A stretch of 7,030 nt of DNA from Thermoplasmata archaeon (GTDB lineage Archaea > Thermoplasmatota > Thermoplasmata > Thermoplasmatales > Thermoplasmataceae), in assembly GCA_021795055.1 (NCBI GenBank), contig JAJYPW010000046.1, positions 1-7,030 of the forward strand, read 5' to 3'. The position numbers and the translations under genes were made by a program. This document shows positions 1-6,185 of the stretch, piece by piece (the stretch's first letter is position 1; every line of letters starts with the position of its first letter). The notes under the pieces are model-generated. The model did not search any database. It worked only from the letters and a program-made list of their open reading frames with translations, and was not told where the DNA came from.

Positions 1-1
1 T

Positions 2-160
2 GTCGAAATCCTGACAATATTCTTGTCGCTTGATATCTTCAAGCCTGACGGTGGACTGATTGAAACCGTAATAATTCCAACTTTCTATTACGCAATTGCG
101 GGGGTCGTTGGCGTTGCCATAGGCCTGCTGGTATTTCTTGCTGCCATCATGAAAACCTGA
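2..160 (+). CDS. C-terminal fragment of an integral membrane protein (5' end outside window)
   Basis: An open frame enters from the left edge and ends at the TGA at 158-160, giving 52 residues. It begins with a hydrophobic stretch (VEILTIFLSL), followed by a short polar loop (DIFKPDGG). A second, clearly membrane-spanning segment of about 25 residues (from IPTFYYAIAG to VFLAAIM) follows, ending in a short basic tail (KT). This is the usual look of the last helix or hairpin of a polytopic membrane protein. The fragment is too short to name a family. It lies 22 bases before guaAB on the same strand, so the two could be co-transcribed, though a T-rich hairpin sits between them. Confidence 0.6.
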   Translation, partial: VEILTIFLSLDIFKPDGGLIETVIIPTFYYAIAGVVGVAIGLLVFLAAIMKT

Positions 161-171
161 TTTTTTTCAGG
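156..171 (+). terminator. Possible terminator: small hairpin with T-tract
   Basis: CCTGA (156-160) and TCAGG (167-171) are perfect 5-base inverted arms around a loop of T residues, with an unbroken T7 at 161-167. The left arm contains the stop codon of the upstream membrane protein. Archaeal termination mainly needs a T-tract in the non-template strand, so this could end the upstream transcript. The stem is short and may be chance. The site is also close enough to guaAB to act in its leader. Confidence 0.3.
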
Positions 172-182
172 ATGCATCATAG

Positions 183-1118
183 ATGTTCGACGTCAAGAAA
201 TTCATGCGGGACACTGAGTCCTACCTGAAGGAAAATCTGAAGGGAACCGGGATAGTGGCATGTTCAGGGGGACTTGACAGTTCACTGCTGGCAGTTTTGT
301 GTTCTCTTTCTGTCAACGACATGGTCACGGCGGTATTTGTGGATACTGGGCTTGTCAGAAAATCTGACATTGCAAACATTAAGAAATTTTTCAGTGCCTA
401 TTCGATTAACGGAAGGGTGGTTGACTATTCTGGAAAATTTCTTGAAAACCTTAAAGGAGTTACAGATCCAGAGCAGAAGCGAAAAATAATCGGAAGAACC
501 TTTATTGAGGCATTTGAAGAGATTGCGAAGGAAATTGGCGCAGAATACCTCCTCCAGGGCACTATAGCACCTGATTGGATTGAAAGCGGCGGAGGAAAGA
601 GGGATACCATAAAGAGCCACCATAATGTTGGCGGACTGCCGGAAAAGATGAACCTTAAGATCCTGGAACCTCTGCGTGATCTTTACAAGGATGAGGTAAA
701 ACTCATCTCGAAAACTCTCGGGATGGATACAACAAGGCAGCCGTTCCCCGGGCCCGGCCTTGCAGTGCGAATCATAGGAGAAATCACCCAGGAAAAAGCT
801 GATCTCTTGAAACGAATAACAGACGTTGTGGAGGAGGAAGTTTCCAGATCTCCGGACGAGGTCGGAAAACCATGGCAATATTTCCCAGTCCTGCTTCCTT
901 TCAGGACTACTGGAATTCATGGAGACAAGCGCAGTTACGGGCTCACTGTGGGGCTCCGCATCTTCAATTCAATAGACGGAATGAGCGGAACCTTTGCAAG
1001 GCCGGACTGGAATTTCCTTGACAGGCTTTCCACTAGGATAACCAATGTGGTACCTGAAATCAACAGGGTTGTTTATGATATAACCAACAAACCCCCAGGA
1101 ACCATAGAGTGGGAATGA
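183..1118 (+). CDS. guaAB: GMP synthase, ATP-pyrophosphatase subunit B (archaeal two-subunit type)
   Basis: This 311-residue protein matches the synthetase half of GMP synthase. That half adenylates XMP with ATP and aminates it to GMP, using ammonia passed from a separate glutaminase subunit, in cytosolic purine biosynthesis. Visible landmarks in order are the PP-loop SGGLDSS (28-34), [10 protein letters not shown] (51-60), [14 protein letters not shown] (123-136), [14 protein letters not shown] (143-156), [12 protein letters not shown] (161-172) and the signature [16 protein letters not shown] (185-200). The C-terminal dimerisation part has GDKRSYG (247-253) and ends in the family's closing KPPGTIEWE. 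The length is normal for an archaeal subunit B. The ATG at 183 puts the PP-loop at the expected distance. The glutaminase partner is not in the window. No good TATA box lies at the right distance, so the gene may be read with its upstream neighbour. Confidence 0.97.
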   Translation: MFDVKKFMRDTESYLKENLKGTGIVACSGGLDSSLLAVLCSLSVNDMVTAVFVDTGLVRKSDIANIKKFFSAYSINGRVVDYSGKFLENLKGVTDPEQKRKIIGRTFIEAFEEIAKEIGAEYLLQGTIAPDWIESGGGKRDTIKSHHNVGGLPEKMNLKILEPLRDLYKDEVKLISKTLGMDTTRQPFPGPGLAVRIIGEITQEKADLLKRITDVVEEEVSRSPDEVGKPWQYFPVLLPFRTTGIHGDKRSYGLTVGLRIFNSIDGMSGTFARPDWNFLDRLSTRITNVVPEINRVVYDITNKPPGTIEWE

Positions 1119-1128
1119 TAAATTTTTT
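1118..1128 (+). promoter_or_regulatory. TATA-like box for the dehydrogenase gene
   Basis: ATAAATTTTTT begins on the last base of the guaAB stop codon and is centred about 28 bases before the GTG at 1151. This is the spacing expected for an archaeal TATA box with transcription starting at or next to the start codon. No Shine-Dalgarno-like sequence lies between, which supports a leaderless transcript. The call rests on composition and spacing only. Confidence 0.45.
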
Positions 1129-1150
1129 ACACAGATAGCACTGTTTGAAT

Positions 1151-2134
1151 GTGAAAGCCGCAATACTGTCTGAGCCAAAGGGGATAGATTTTCTGCAGAT
1201 CAGGGATGTCCAGGACGAGCCCAAACGAGAAGGACAGCTGAAGATAAAGGTGAAACTTGCTGGGCTGAATCCTGTTGATGTAAACCTTATGTCAGGGAAT
1301 ATCAGGTATAACATATGGCCAATTCCACACATTCCAGGCGTGGAATTGTATGGAGAGCTTATGGATGACGGGAAAAAGCTTCATAAGGGGGATAGGGTCA
1401 TTGTGTTTCCCAGGTTATTTGACGGGGTTTGTCGGTATTGCTTGACCGGAAATGAGGAGGTGTGCGAAAATGGAGGGCTTTTTGGCGTTTCAGCAAACGG
1501 GGCATACAGGGAGTTTGCAAATGTTGAAGAAAAATACATCTTCAGAGTGCCGGATTCTATCTCTGATGAGACTGCTGTAAGCCTCCCGGTGGGGGGCCTC
1601 ACCGCTATGCACGCCCTGAATGTTGCCGGCGCTTCACATGGAAAGAGGGTGCTGGTTTATGGTGCCTCGGGGAACACCGGAATTTTTTCCGTCATGATCT
1701 CCAGCCTGATCGGTGCGGACGTTCACGCGGTATCCAGGAAGCCATGGATTACGGATTTTGGTGCCAGACAGGTATTTGAGCCCGGTAAAATCCCGTCAGG
1801 ATATATGTACGATGTTGTGGTCAACCCTCTCGGTTCGCTTGGGTTCGAGGAATCCCTGGATCACCTTGACAAAAACGGGAAGTTTGTAACCTTTGGTACG
1901 CTTGGGGGAAACCGGATAGAGGCTGATATAGGAAAGATATATACCAGACAGCTAGGTATACTTGGCAGCACTGGCGGGAGCAGGAAGGAGCTCTCTGATC
2001 TCCTTGTTCTGCTTGACGGATATAAAAAGAATATCCCCGTCGAGAAAGTATTCTCCCTGGACCAAATCAAGGATGCGCTAAAATCATTCCAGGGCAGAAA
2101 TAAGGGAAGAATCATCATAAAGGTGAGTTCATAG
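1151..2134 (+). CDS. Zinc-type medium-chain dehydrogenase/reductase (alcohol dehydrogenase / quinone oxidoreductase-like)
   Basis: The product is 327 residues from the GTG at 1151, or 329 from an in-frame TTG at 1145. I prefer GTG because MKAAIL is the standard N-terminus of the family and fits a leaderless start. Residue numbers here use the 329-residue form. The GroES-like catalytic domain has AGLNPVDVNLMSG (39-51) and GDRVIVFP (82-89). The Rossmann domain has GASGNTG (173-179). A structural-zinc lobe is present as D93-x2-C96-x2-C99-x7-C107. The catalytic-zinc Cys seen in alcohol dehydrogenases is replaced by N42-P43, as in NAD(P)H:quinone oxidoreductase-like members, and the usual GHE motif reads GVE. 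The reaction is probably NAD(P)H-linked reduction or oxidation of a carbonyl or quinone, but the substrate cannot be told. The Ser-Arg after the second Rossmann strand (197-198) hints at NADPH. The gene overlaps rpe tail to tail. Confidence 0.88.
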   Translation: MKAAILSEPKGIDFLQIRDVQDEPKREGQLKIKVKLAGLNPVDVNLMSGNIRYNIWPIPHIPGVELYGELMDDGKKLHKGDRVIVFPRLFDGVCRYCLTGNEEVCENGGLFGVSANGAYREFANVEEKYIFRVPDSISDETAVSLPVGGLTAMHALNVAGASHGKRVLVYGASGNTGIFSVMISSLIGADVHAVSRKPWITDFGARQVFEPGKIPSGYMYDVVVNPLGSLGFEESLDHLDKNGKFVTFGTLGGNRIEADIGKIYTRQLGILGSTGGSRKELSDLLVLLDGYKKNIPVEKVFSLDQIKDALKSFQGRNKGRIIIKVSS

Positions 2135-2770
2135 GCTTTTCAGGAGTCCTATCTTCTCCTCTATGGCGCCTGAGAAAATATAAGAACCTGAGACAAGGAT
2201 GTCGGCCCCGGCATCCGCAGCCATTTTTCCAGTCACATCGTTTATCCCGCCGTCGATTTCCAGTAATGTCTTCAGTCCGTGATCCTTAACGTATTTCCTG
2301 GCCTCCACCAGTTTTCCCAATGATTCCTGTATGAATTTCTGTCCGAAAAATCCTGGATGTACAGACATCACGAGAAGTATCTCCGCGTTTTCCAGAAATG
2401 GGAAGGCCCTCTCTACAGGGGTTTCAGGATTGACAACCACGCCGAACTTCCCTCCATCCCCCTGAATGGACTTCAGCAGTTCACCCGTCACAATCGGCGA
2501 CTCCACATGTATCAGAAGGGTGTCCGAACCCGCTTCCATGAATCTCCTGTAATACCGGTCCGGGCGATCTATCATTAGGTGGGCTTCAAGCTTCATCCCT
2601 GTATTCTTCCTTATAGCCTTTATGAAATCGAATCCAATCGTGAGGTTGGGAACAAAGTGACCATCCATTACATCAAGATGCAGGGAATATGAGCCCGCTG
2701 AATCGCACCTTGCAACCTGATCTTTGAGATTTCCCATATCTGCAGAAATTATTGATGGAGATACTAGCAC
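2129..2770 (-). CDS. rpe: Ribulose-phosphate 3-epimerase
   Basis: This 213-residue TIM-barrel enzyme interconverts D-ribulose 5-phosphate and D-xylulose 5-phosphate in the non-oxidative pentose phosphate pathway. Landmarks are SPSIISADMGNL (4-15), HLDVMDGHFVPNLTIG (31-46) with the metal-binding and catalytic H31 and D33, LEAHLMI (61-67) with H64, VMSVHPGFFGQKF (134-146), EIDGGIN (171-177) with the second catalytic Asp D173, and the phosphate-binding end ILVSGSYIF (191-199). Length and motif spacing are normal and no key residue is missing. The start is a GTG at 2770-2768. The nearest upstream ATG (2780-2778) is in another frame, and a TATA-like box sits about 25 bases upstream, so the mRNA is probably leaderless. 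The gene is convergent with the dehydrogenase, whose last 6 coding bases it overlaps. Confidence 0.95.
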   Translation of the reverse strand: MLVSPSIISADMGNLKDQVARCDSAGSYSLHLDVMDGHFVPNLTIGFDFIKAIRKNTGMKLEAHLMIDRPDRYYRRFMEAGSDTLLIHVESPIVTGELLKSIQGDGGKFGVVVNPETPVERAFPFLENAEILLVMSVHPGFFGQKFIQESLGKLVEARKYVKDHGLKTLLEIDGGINDVTGKMAADAGADILVSGSYIFSGAIEEKIGLLKSL

Positions 2771-2789
2771 AGACGCCCATGTAAATTCA

Positions 2790-2800
2790 AGATAAATACT
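2790..2800 (-). promoter_or_regulatory. TATA-like box for rpe
   Basis: Read on the minus strand this is AGTATTTATCT, preceded by a purine-rich AAGGA stretch that could serve as a BRE. Its centre lies about 25 bases before the GTG start of rpe, matching archaeal TATA spacing for a leaderless message. It forms one half of the divergent promoter region 2771-2893. Confidence 0.5.
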
Positions 2801-2861
2801 TCCTTCTGAATTCTGGGGGATTACTGGGGTTTAAATGTTCCTTTCAGGAATGGAAGGAAAA

Positions 2862-2870
2862 GAGTTATAT
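2862..2870 (+). promoter_or_regulatory. TATA-like box for the 169-residue protein gene
   Basis: GAGTTATAT ends 23 bases before the ATG at 2894, and the TTATAT core is centred about 26 bases upstream of it. The run of purines just before it (AAGGAAAAG) is compatible with a BRE. A GGAGATGG at 2874-2881 resembles a Shine-Dalgarno site, but it lies 12 bases from the ATG and would be outside the transcript if the start is leaderless. Confidence 0.45.
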
Positions 2871-2893
2871 CGTGGAGATGGTTCGATTTTGGC

Positions 2894-3403
2894 ATGAGCA
2901 GTAAGAGTGGCAACAGGGAGTCGACTATTTCAGGCAAACCGGGGAAGGAACTTGCTATAGCCATAATGGAAAGGATCAAAAGGGTGATAGAAAAGATGAA
3001 TGTTGCCAACGACGAGATCATCAAAGTTTCAAGACTCACCAACATCAGGGAGATCGTGTTCAATATCAAGGTCGAATATGATAACATAATCAGCATGATC
3101 GAGGATACAATTCGGTCTGACAGCATAGATATTGCCTCTCCCGAGGAGTACATAAAAGGGACACGGGCCATTGATCATCTGCTGCAGGACATCCCGGAAC
3201 CGGATCCGAACGATCTCAAGAGTGTGCTGCTCAATGCTGTTAAGGAAAACAAGGAATTGCAGCATGTTCTGAGTCTTATGGCGAGCGAGTACAAGGTAAA
3301 GTCTGTGAGCAAGGTTGTCAGTTCAATCCTGGAACACCTTGACAGCGCGAGGAGTAAACTTGAAACGCTTTACGAAGATCTCATAAACAGGGATTACTGG
3401 TAA
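2894..3403 (+). CDS. Hypothetical helical protein, unrecognised family
   Basis: I do not recognise this 169-residue protein. It starts with a polar, Ser/Lys/Gly-rich tail of about 18 residues. The rest looks almost entirely alpha-helical and charged, with heptad-like hydrophobic spacing. Segments at about 19-47, 51-76 and 107-165 are split by a Pro/Asp-rich linker (IPEPDPND, 100-107). There is no signal peptide, membrane segment, cysteine or nucleotide-binding motif. The pattern could suit a four-helix bundle, but the paired E-x2-H iron ligands of ferritin-like proteins are absent. The ATG at 2894 is preceded by a well-placed TATA-like box. It ends 37 bases before the UbiB-family gene on the same strand, so it may be that protein's operon partner. 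Codon use resembles its neighbours, and it appears to be a real cytosolic protein. Confidence 0.75.
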   Translation: MSSKSGNRESTISGKPGKELAIAIMERIKRVIEKMNVANDEIIKVSRLTNIREIVFNIKVEYDNIISMIEDTIRSDSIDIASPEEYIKGTRAIDHLLQDIPEPDPNDLKSVLLNAVKENKELQHVLSLMASEYKVKSVSKVVSSILEHLDSARSKLETLYEDLINRDYW

Positions 3404-3440
3404 AGATACAGTTCAAATTGTAAATGAACATTGAGTCTGG

Positions 3441-5003
3441 ATGAGATCAAAACCGGATAATCCCGTAAGAGGGGTTCTGAGAAGCGAAATCAGAGTGCTT
3501 TTGAAATTATATCCGGTTTTTCGCAGGTACGTGAAAGACAGAAAGCGGATCAAGAGGGAAAAGGAACATGTTTACGACCCGAGGATCGAATACAACGGCC
3601 TGAGGGCAATGAACGCATTCGTTGAACTGGGCCCCACCTTCATAAAGCTGGGCCAGATGCTTTCAGCCAGGCCGGATCTCCTTCCGAATGAATATGTCTC
3701 ATCGTTTCAGAAGCTTCAGGACGATGTTCCTGCAGCAGATTTTGCACATGTGAAGCCAATTCTTGAACGCAACCTGGGCGAACTTGGGAAGACCTTTGAG
3801 GAATTTGATCAGACCGCGGTGTCAGGTGCTTCCCTTGGGCAGGTATATACCGCCGTCTACAGAGGAAGGAAGGTGGCAGTCAAGGTCAACAGGCCCTACG
3901 TCAAGCAGAGGCTGAAAAAGGACCTGGTTGTTCTGAAGAGGCTGGTAAAACATGCAAAGAACCGGGTGGACAGCTTCCTTTATATCTCCCTTGAAAACGT
4001 GATTAACGACTTCAGTTCAAGGATATTCGACGAGCTTGACTACAGGAAAGAAAAATCCAACATGGAAAGGATCAGGAAGAATATATCGAAGAGGGAAAAC
4101 GTGATCATTCCGGAAATCGTGGAAGAACTATCCGGGGAAGAGGTCCTGGTGATGCAGCATGTGGAGGGCGTGAAGATCACCGATGTGCAGGAACTAAGAA
4201 GGAGGGGGTATGACACTGCCAGGCTCGCGTTCTCCCTTGATCTCATGTTCATAAGAATGGTGCTGAAGGATGACATTTTCCATGGCGATCCACATCCCGG
4301 CAATATCTCGGTCTCGGCAGATGGGAAACTGATACTGTACGATTTCGGGATGGTTGGCACGCTCGATGAGAACACCAGGGAGAACCTCATTGCGTTGTTT
4401 GTCGGCATGATAACATCGGATGCTGACGTGATCATAGATGCCCTTGTTTCCCTCAATGCACTTTCTCCGGCTGCCAACCGCGGAGTCATACGAAGAAGCA
4501 TAGAATTGTCAATCGCAAACCTGAAGGGGATTAACCCCGAGGAGAGCGAAATCAGGGAACTCTTCGCAATAGCAAATGAAGTGATCTTTGAATTCCCCTT
4601 CCGGCTTCCCAGGGCGCTTGTCCTGTACATGAGAATGGCAAGCCTGCTTGAGGGAATATGCAGGGAGCTGGACAGAGATTTCAGGTTCATCAGGGTGTTG
4701 AGGCAGATCCTGTATAATGAGGGGGTGTTAAACGAGTTCTACCGATCTCAGTTGATTAAATTCGCAGCCAAATCTATCATGAGCATAGAGAAAGGGCTGG
4801 ATGCGTTGCCGCTCATCAAGCGGGCTCTGGAAGAAAGAGATGCCCCCTTAAACAGGAAAAGAAGTGTGAAGACGGAAATCTCCATATTCCTTGGTTTCGC
4901 CCTGCTTTCTCTGGCGTTGTTCTACAGCTATTTTCCATTTTATTCGCTCATCCTCATACCCATAGTTCTTGCAGCATTTGCTGCGACAGTGCTGAAAAAA
5001 TGA
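3441..5003 (+). CDS. ABC1/UbiB/ADCK-family atypical kinase, membrane-anchored
   Basis: This is a full-length 520-residue member of the ABC1/UbiB family. Family members support ubiquinone or other lipid metabolism and act as ATPases or atypical kinases on membranes. Their role in archaea is not established. Landmarks are the K-x-G-Q motif FIKLGQ (67-72) followed by SARPDLLP, the Ala/Gly loop SGASLGQVYTA (128-138), the ATP-contacting lysine in VAVKVNRP (145-152), the ExD motif ELDYRKE (198-204), the catalytic loop HGDPHPGN (281-288) and the metal-binding DFG (301-303). Two hydrophobic C-terminal stretches (about 478-497 and 500-517) separated by YFPFY form a likely membrane hairpin, and the protein ends AATVLKK. 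All key residues are present. It follows the helical protein gene by 37 bases with no strong promoter between, so co-transcription is plausible. It is convergent with the small heat-shock gene. Confidence 0.93.
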   Translation: MRSKPDNPVRGVLRSEIRVLLKLYPVFRRYVKDRKRIKREKEHVYDPRIEYNGLRAMNAFVELGPTFIKLGQMLSARPDLLPNEYVSSFQKLQDDVPAADFAHVKPILERNLGELGKTFEEFDQTAVSGASLGQVYTAVYRGRKVAVKVNRPYVKQRLKKDLVVLKRLVKHAKNRVDSFLYISLENVINDFSSRIFDELDYRKEKSNMERIRKNISKRENVIIPEIVEELSGEEVLVMQHVEGVKITDVQELRRRGYDTARLAFSLDLMFIRMVLKDDIFHGDPHPGNISVSADGKLILYDFGMVGTLDENTRENLIALFVGMITSDADVIIDALVSLNALSPAANRGVIRRSIELSIANLKGINPEESEIRELFAIANEVIFEFPFRLPRALVLYMRMASLLEGICRELDRDFRFIRVLRQILYNEGVLNEFYRSQLIKFAAKSIMSIEKGLDALPLIKRALEERDAPLNRKRSVKTEISIFLGFALLSLALFYSYFPFYSLILIPIVLAAFAATVLKK

Positions 5004-5026
5004 ACTATGGACAAACAAAAGCGCAG

Positions 5027-5040
5027 GATTTTTCCCTTTC
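5027..5040 (+). terminator. Possible T-rich terminator between convergent genes
   Basis: The 46-base gap between the UbiB-family stop (5003) and the end of the heat-shock gene (5050) contains a pyrimidine-rich run on the plus strand, with T5 at 5029-5033 and TTTC at 5037-5040. This could end the plus-strand transcript in the archaeal T-tract manner. No hairpin is evident, and the call rests on composition and position only. Confidence 0.25.
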
Positions 5041-5049
5041 ACCCTGTAA

Positions 5050-5430
5050 CTATTCCACCTTGACGGCTCTGAGCCCCTTGGCCGGTATAGTAAGGGTCAG
5101 GACGCCGTTCTGGTACTTTGCCGTAATTTCAGCGCCCTCATCCACCTCATAAGGGAGGCGTATCCTCTTGCTGATCTTTTCCGGTCTCTGGTCAATGAAT
5201 GTTGTGCCTGCCTCTTCCTTTTTACGGGAGGCATTAATCAGCACGGCGTTCTTGTCCATTCGCACATCAATTTCCTTCTTCTCGAATCCAGGCATGTCAG
5301 CTTCGATGATTATGTCAGCGCCTGATTCGTACATTGTGATAGGCGGGTATATAAAGCTCAGTATCTCCTTTCCCCTGTCGCCTATGTTCTTCAGCATTTC
5401 CTGGGCATAGAACTTCAGTGGGCTGTACAT
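5050..5430 (-). CDS. hsp20: Small heat-shock protein, Hsp20 / alpha-crystallin family
   Basis: This 126-residue small heat-shock protein would be an ATP-independent holdase that keeps unfolding proteins soluble. The N-terminal arm (about 1-28) is short. The alpha-crystallin domain runs from about 29 to 119, with DMPGFEKKEI (45-54), an ISKRIRLPYEVD strand region (86-97) and the family signature A-x3-NGVLTLTIP (104-116). The tail RAVKVE carries VKV, which can serve as the C-terminal I/V-x-I/V motif that docks onto neighbouring subunits to build oligomers. The ATG at 5430-5428 lies about 25 bases after a strong TATA box, so the message is probably leaderless. The gene stands alone, and the end of an insertion-sequence remnant lies just upstream of its promoter. 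Confidence 0.95.
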   Translation of the reverse strand: MYSPLKFYAQEMLKNIGDRGKEILSFIYPPITMYESGADIIIEADMPGFEKKEIDVRMDKNAVLINASRKKEEAGTTFIDQRPEKISKRIRLPYEVDEGAEITAKYQNGVLTLTIPAKGLRAVKVE

Positions 5431-5449
5431 AGGTGCGGAGACGCTTAAA

Positions 5450-5459
5450 TTATATAAAC
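5450..5459 (-). promoter_or_regulatory. TATA box of the hsp20 gene
   Basis: On the minus strand the sequence is GTTTATATAATTTAAG, and its TTTATATAA core is the best TATA match in the window. It is centred about 25 bases before the hsp20 ATG. The end of an insertion-sequence-like repeat (5465) lies only about 6 bases further upstream, so any BRE or activator site beyond it would fall at the junction or within insertion-sequence DNA. Confidence 0.6.
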
Positions 5460-5464
5460 ATTAA

Positions 5465-5574
5465 GGAGACAGTCAACTCTCCGTTGATAGCCCGTGGTAC
5501 CAGTATGATGTCCTTAGAAGACCGTCATCGGTCTTGAATCTCTTCTTTAGCAGTTCAGATCGCTTGGAGAAGTG
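5465..5574 (-). mobile_element. 3' end of an insertion-sequence remnant, copy 1
   Basis: This segment aligns with 6891-7002 in the same orientation. A 103-base ungapped core (5472-5574 against 6900-7002) shows about 25 mismatches by eye. The similarity covers the last codons of a transposase-like frame and continues past them to GGAGAC...GTCAA at 5465-5476, the probable outer tip of the element. Beyond the tip, toward hsp20, the two copies are unlike each other. I could not find a matching inverted copy of the tip elsewhere in the window, so the other end is lost, too diverged, or absent. Confidence 0.6.
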
Positions 5575-5814
5575 ATTTTCAGAGGCCTTGTTTGTCTTCT
5601 GCACCATGTCATCCTCAAGGTACCGGAACACCCCCATTCTGTTCTTCCTGGGGGTTTTCAGGAATTTTCCTATGATGGGATCACCTGAGTACAGGTCCCT
5701 GACGGGTCGCAGTATCCACAATGTGGCATCCTTGAGAAGGAACCTGCACTCCTTCACACAGTCTATGGATAAGCATTGTTCATCGTACGAGAAATACCCT
5801 GAGGAGGGAGACAC
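5473..5814 (-). pseudogene. C-terminal part of a probable DDE transposase (degenerate)
   Basis: A frame of 113 codons is open from a GTG at 5814 to the TGA at 5473-5475, but a TGA lies directly upstream of the GTG, with another stop 14 codons before it. This is therefore probably the surviving tail of a longer gene. The region FRYLEDDMVQKTNKASENHFS (63-83) has the shape of the end of a DDE transposase catalytic domain, with E79 the likely third acidic residue. It is followed by the basic helix RSELLKKRFKTDDG. This family assignment is inference from motif shape, not a named match. The last 25 residues before YHGLSTES recur in copy 2 (6925-7005) with 21 identical, and nine codons differ only synonymously, which shows the frame was once under selection as protein. 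Confidence 0.5.
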
Positions 5815-6056
5815 TCAGGCTTTCCATGGACGGATCCCCTCACCTTTTCATGGGAAAGAGCCATGCCCAGGAATATTCCGCATATCGTTGCAGTTTTCCT
5901 GAGGGATTAGAGGACCCTTGATTTTGCCGTCTTCTCCATCACATCATCGGAATGCATTTTCCGTAACCGTATCATGATAGCATTACCCTGCACATCACGC
6001 ACGCAGTGTACTTTCTCAGCAGTCCCGTTGTAACCGTTCCAACCATAATGGATCCC
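5815..6056. other. Degenerate stretch without a supportable intact gene
   Basis: No convincing intact gene is visible on either strand. On the minus strand, the frame of the 113-codon tail continues upstream through two TGA stops, with coding-looking pieces such as GKIKGPLIPQENCNDMRN, and may be eroded transposase. A different minus-strand frame, in phase with the small signal-peptide ORF, is open from 6056 to a TAA at 5907-5909. It includes HYGWNGYNGTAEKV and IMIRLRKMHSDDVMEK. I see no RNA gene, strong promoter or tandem repeat. The most likely reading is a mixture of eroded insertion-sequence DNA and the broken 3' part of the neighbouring gene. Confidence 0.4.
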
Positions 6057-6185
6057 TTATGGAGACTGAATTTCCGCTTGCGATGTTGATGCACCATACG
6101 TAATCACCATAAGCGAGGAGAACACCATGGCGGAGATAGCCAGCATAGAGGTCAGTCTTTTTCCAATCAACTTGTTTTTGTTCAT
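6057..6185 (-). CDS. Small signal-peptide protein (42 residues), possibly a truncated exported protein
   Basis: The ATG at 6185-6183 overlaps the TGA of the upstream membrane-protein gene as ATGA, the usual layout for translational coupling. The peptide has a basic N-region (MNKNKLIGKR), a hydrophobic core of about 20 residues (LTSMLAISAMVFSSLMVITY) and a small-residue stretch GASTSQA suited to signal peptidase cleavage. Only a few residues (EIQSP) follow before the TAA at 6057-6059. A mature peptide this short is unusual. The same frame then stays open for 49 further codons, so this could be the 5' end of a larger secreted protein broken by a stop. That run length is not by itself significant. 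It is not a recognised family. The small-protein and pseudogene readings are about equally possible. Confidence 0.45.
   Translation of the reverse strand: MNKNKLIGKRLTSMLAISAMVFSSLMVITYGASTSQAEIQSP

Noticed and set aside
282..920. 212-codon minus-strand open frame inside guaAB
   Set aside because: It is a shadow of guaAB. The plus-strand frame carries every GMP synthase signature, and the antisense product has no recognisable domain.
2841..2862. Imperfect inverted repeat TTCCTTTC / GGAAGGAA in the divergent promoter region, considered as an operator
   Set aside because: The arms do not pair fully, the sequence is purine/pyrimidine biased, and there is no second copy, so chance is sufficient.
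2894..3403. Ferritin-like or rubrerythrin-type reading of the helical protein
   Set aside because: The helix pattern is compatible, but the paired E-x2-H iron-ligand motifs are missing, so the family name is not justified.
4040..4690. 216-codon minus-strand open frame inside the UbiB-family gene
   Set aside because: It is a Ser-rich antisense shadow. The plus-strand frame carries the kinase motifs without interruption.
5588..5902. 104-codon plus-strand open frame opposite the transposase remnant
   Set aside because: The substitution pattern between the two element copies supports the minus-strand frame, and the plus-strand product has no family features.
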